NCBI GenBank assembly: GCA_014384665.1
Contig: JACNFI010000025.1
Coordinates: forward strand, 1 to 7,521
Origin: Candidatus Cloacimonadota bacterium
GTDB lineage: Bacteria; Cloacimonadota; Cloacimonadia; JGIOTU-2
Direction of reading: 5' to 3'
Length of the DNA: 7,521 bases
A program made the position numbers and the translations under genes. The notes under the pieces are model-generated. The model did not search any database, had not been told where the DNA came from, and saw nothing but the letters and a program-made list of their open reading frames with translations. This document shows, piece by piece, positions 6,601-7,521 of this stretch (position 1 is the stretch's first letter; each line of letters opens with the position of its first letter).

Positions 6601-7384
6601 TTTCAGGATGTTGGCAACAATGCTTGTCATAATAAGAAATCCAGAAATATCCATCAAGACCCCAACCTGTTCCCCAACTATTCTTGCAGAGCCACGCTCC
6701 AGGATTTGGTGCCTGTGTAACTTTGTTATCATCCCAGCCAACAATAGCAATAGCATGATTTGGGTCTAAAGGACTGGTTGGTGGTTGATAATGAATATAT
6801 TCCCAATTAATAAATGCATTGTTATAGCACATACAAGTTCCAATCACACCTTGTTCCATTATTTTATTCTTGATAGTATTGATATTACTCAGAACGGAGC
6901 CTGCTACAAACCACTCAATGTTTGGCACATAGTAATAGTGATAACTGGGAGCAAATCTCAATGGAGGAGTACTATAGGATTGCCCGTCAATATCCCTGAC
7001 CGCTCCTTCCCCCCGACTCAGATATGCTGAAGTAACCATATAGTCACCACCTTCATGTACGGTAAGACCTCCACCAGTGGGTGGCTCGGTATCATCATTA
7101 TTGTGTTGATTGAACCCATTCCACCAATCAAGATGGTATTCTGCTAAATCTGGTTCACCGATTTCACCAGCAGCGGTCCATACACCAGTCATCATTAAAT
7201 TACCTTCTATGGCAGCCATAGCACCATGTGTCCAGCAGGTGCCTCCCTGCTGACTCTTAACTGATGTAACATAATTCTCACCATTAACATCACGCAAATC
7301 AAAAGTTTCGGGTGGGGGGTCAGTAAAAGATTTTATTACAATTATAAAGACAAATGTCAAAATAAGAAATATTCTCTTTTTCAT
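3638..7384 (-). CDS. Secreted papain-like (C1) cysteine peptidase with lectin-like, dockerin, cohesin and sorting domains
   Basis: The product is a complete 1248-residue exoprotein. Residues 1-21 form a signal peptide. Residues about 28-270 are a C1A peptidase: FDLRD entry, oxyanion Q45 and catalytic C50 in SQQGGTCW, H210 in NHAIAIVGWDD, N235 in KNSWGTGWG; all catalytic positions are present. Residues 272-441 match the lectin-like domain that often follows bacterial C1 peptidases (DYIYYHDYHGW). Residues 446-553 are BACON/Ig-like. About 558-722 is an immune-inhibitor-A/MAM-like jelly roll. About 725-831 is Fn3-like. 836-888 is carboxypeptidase-regulatory-like. 890-1007 is dockerin-like (two SGMDASR(I/V)ARY helices, then GDVSGNWSP). 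1013-1145 is cohesin-like. 1160-1248 is a Por/T9SS-type tail (YQNYPNPF ... IYNIRGQ ... SGIYF). AAAAGGAG precedes the ATG by 5 nt. A weak -10-like TATAGT lies at 7422-7417. It probably degrades extracellular protein while cell-anchored or in a complex (inference). It is somewhat richer in GC than the flanking spacers. Confidence 0.93.
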   Translation of the reverse strand: MKKRIFLILTFVFIIVIKSFTDPPPETFDLRDVNGENYVTSVKSQQGGTCWTHGAMAAIEGNLMMTGVWTAAGEIGEPDLAEYHLDWWNGFNQHNNDDTEPPTGGGLTVHEGGDYMVTSAYLSRGEGAVRDIDGQSYSTPPLRFAPSYHYYYVPNIEWFVAGSVLSNINTIKNKIMEQGVIGTCMCYNNAFINWEYIHYQPPTSPLDPNHAIAIVGWDDNKVTQAPNPGAWLCKNSWGTGWGLDGYFWISYYDKHCCQHPEMGAISFQDVEPLNYDYIYYHDYHGWRDTKTDCNEAFNKFIAAGDELLETISFFTAVDSINYTVKIYDRFENGLLLDELATKTGDIEYTGLHTIELETSIELTQGDTFYVYLELSEGGQPYDRTSDVPVLLGAQYRTIVESSAEPDQSYYLSGSTWLDFYDYEFEDPSWNGTGNFCIKALTVERGLKVRPIDNLKSEGPVGGPFSPLSKIYTMENRDNHTINYEVTYDLTADWLTISGDIFGVLQPDEVAEVTVEINSNAEELTEGLHSTTVYFTNLTDHLGDTSRGVTLAVGEPTLRYEWNLDENPEWVTEADWAFGQPTGGGGQHGGPDPTSGFTGDYVYGYNLYGDYPNNLSEKHLTTTSIDCSELFNVHLKFWRWLGVEQPAYDHAYVRVSNDGTNWFTVWQNETEITDFYWHQMDLDISEVADNQPTVYLRWTMGTTDVGWRYCGWNIDDIQIFALDGITNPIELIAFTAVYTINPYGNEYVSINWTTASETDVVGFNIHRSEYDDFSSAIQINISIIDGQGTTTEPHDYSFDDEEADINTLYYYWLEVITLGGPSDIYGSIVYEPGFQDEYDISGNIGYYSDASPIPDAVVELTGDGTYSTTTNTSGDYLFNNIPGCNYVSTPSKADDLGGLSGMDASRIARYAAGLYSLDCLEMISADVSMNGYISGMDASRVARYIAGLIVQLNTSDVNWVFTPEPIPECEDWPPIVYENTREYTPLESDLTDEDFIGIRLGDVSGNWSPDSRVTLSSESFKAIEFETNINSILRIPIVIENVTEIEGIDIEITFNPEVLKLKELTLQDGILDNKDYAIETNLNEPGKGIMVNYAQKDLVSGTGVVAFIEFDVIGIEGSSSEIYFTKFDVNETEALGGLQVVLEGKEVTTKRLEVNIIQPIPNKFALYQNYPNPFYSNTVIKYDLPKDTHVNIQIYNIRGQLVKEIVNGVESAGRKQIEWNTKGLSSGIYFCRLKVGDKVIDTKKCLFLK

Positions 7385-7389
7385 ACTAT

Positions 7390-7397
7390 CTCCTTTT
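7390..7397 (-). promoter_or_regulatory. Ribosome binding site of the peptidase gene
   Basis: AAAAGGAG on the minus strand, 5 nt before ATG 7384; it fixes the start in front of the signal peptide. Confidence 0.8.
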
Positions 7398-7434
7398 AAT
7401 TATAATTCATGAGTTCACTATAAAAACCCGCGAT

Positions 7435-7451
7435 CCCCAATTAAATTGGGG
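7435..7451. repeat. Perfect 17-bp palindrome upstream of the peptidase gene
   Basis: CCCCAATT-A-AATTGGGG is a perfect dyad 51 nt upstream of the peptidase start. It may be an operator for that gene or a transcription stop for whatever lies upstream. It directly abuts the nested repeat, so it may instead be part of the repeat unit. Confidence 0.6.
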
Positions 7452-7452
7452 A

Positions 7453-7518
7453 CACCCCGTTAGATACTTTTGTCCTGTCCCGATTTCTCGGGATGTGATT
7501 CTATCTAACGGGGCAAGC
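7453..7518. repeat. Nested palindromic intergenic repeat, copy 2
   Basis: Perfect 12-bp arms CCCCGTTAGATA (7455-7466) and TATCTAACGGGG (7502-7513) enclose an inner hairpin TCCCGA-TTCT-TCGGGA (7478-7493). The right end GGGGCAAGC matches copy 1 at 3372-3444 in sequence and orientation, while the inner hairpins differ. It lies upstream of the peptidase gene. Confidence 0.75.
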
Positions 7519-7521
7519 GAA

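Noticed and set aside
4690..7030. Several ORFs of 60-81 codons on both strands inside the peptidase gene
   Set aside because: They are alternative-frame shadows of a 1248-codon gene with clear domains throughout.
3372..7518. The nested repeats as attC sites, because their arms contain GTTAGAT and ATCTAAC
   Set aside because: The core order is inverted (GTTRRRY first, RYYYAAC last) relative to attC, and the inner structure differs.

Overview
The window is AT-rich, and every convincing gene lies on the minus strand. Two large secreted proteins have signal peptides, exoprotein domains (parallel beta-helix plus PKD; papain-like peptidase plus lectin-like, jelly-roll, dockerin and cohesin modules) and, in the complete one, a C-terminal 'YQNYPNPF ... 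IYNIRGQ ... SGIYF' sorting tail. This style is typical of FCB-superphylum bacteria with Por/type IX-like secretion. Domain order and wording recall Cloacimonadota and related uncultured lineages, but that placement is an inference: no marker gene is present.

Layout from low to high coordinates, to be read right to left on the minus strand. (1) 1-1586: 5' part of a secreted beta-helix/PKD protein that runs off the window. (2) 1721-1855: a 44-codon remnant with a signal peptide and the first residues of an SBBP-like beta-propeller exoprotein. (3) 1888-1985: a palindromic site resembling an integron attC, directly behind a small orphan gene (1999-2298); a 37-codon ORF overlaps that gene's start by 4 bp. 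(4) 2409-2667: AT-rich non-coding DNA with a perfect 11-bp hairpin. (5) 2668-2877: an orphan C-terminal sorting-tail fragment. (6) 2879-3338: a RelE-type toxin and its antitoxin. (7) 3372-3444 and 3445-3637: a nested palindromic repeat and a non-coding spacer. (8) 3638-7384: a complete 1248-residue multidomain cysteine peptidase. (9) 7428-7518: its upstream region, with a perfect palindrome and a second copy of the nested repeat.

Interpretation: the two large genes are probably separate surface or secreted functions. The 1.7 kb between them looks like an accessory junkyard: toxin-antitoxin pair, orphan gene, attC-like site, and two exoprotein fragments whose order rules out one simply interrupted gene. 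No integrase, transposase, tRNA, rRNA or CRISPR array was seen. The best candidates for novelty are the attC-like cassette, the family of nested palindromic repeats on both sides of the peptidase gene, and the peptidase chain that carries both a dockerin and a cohesin.
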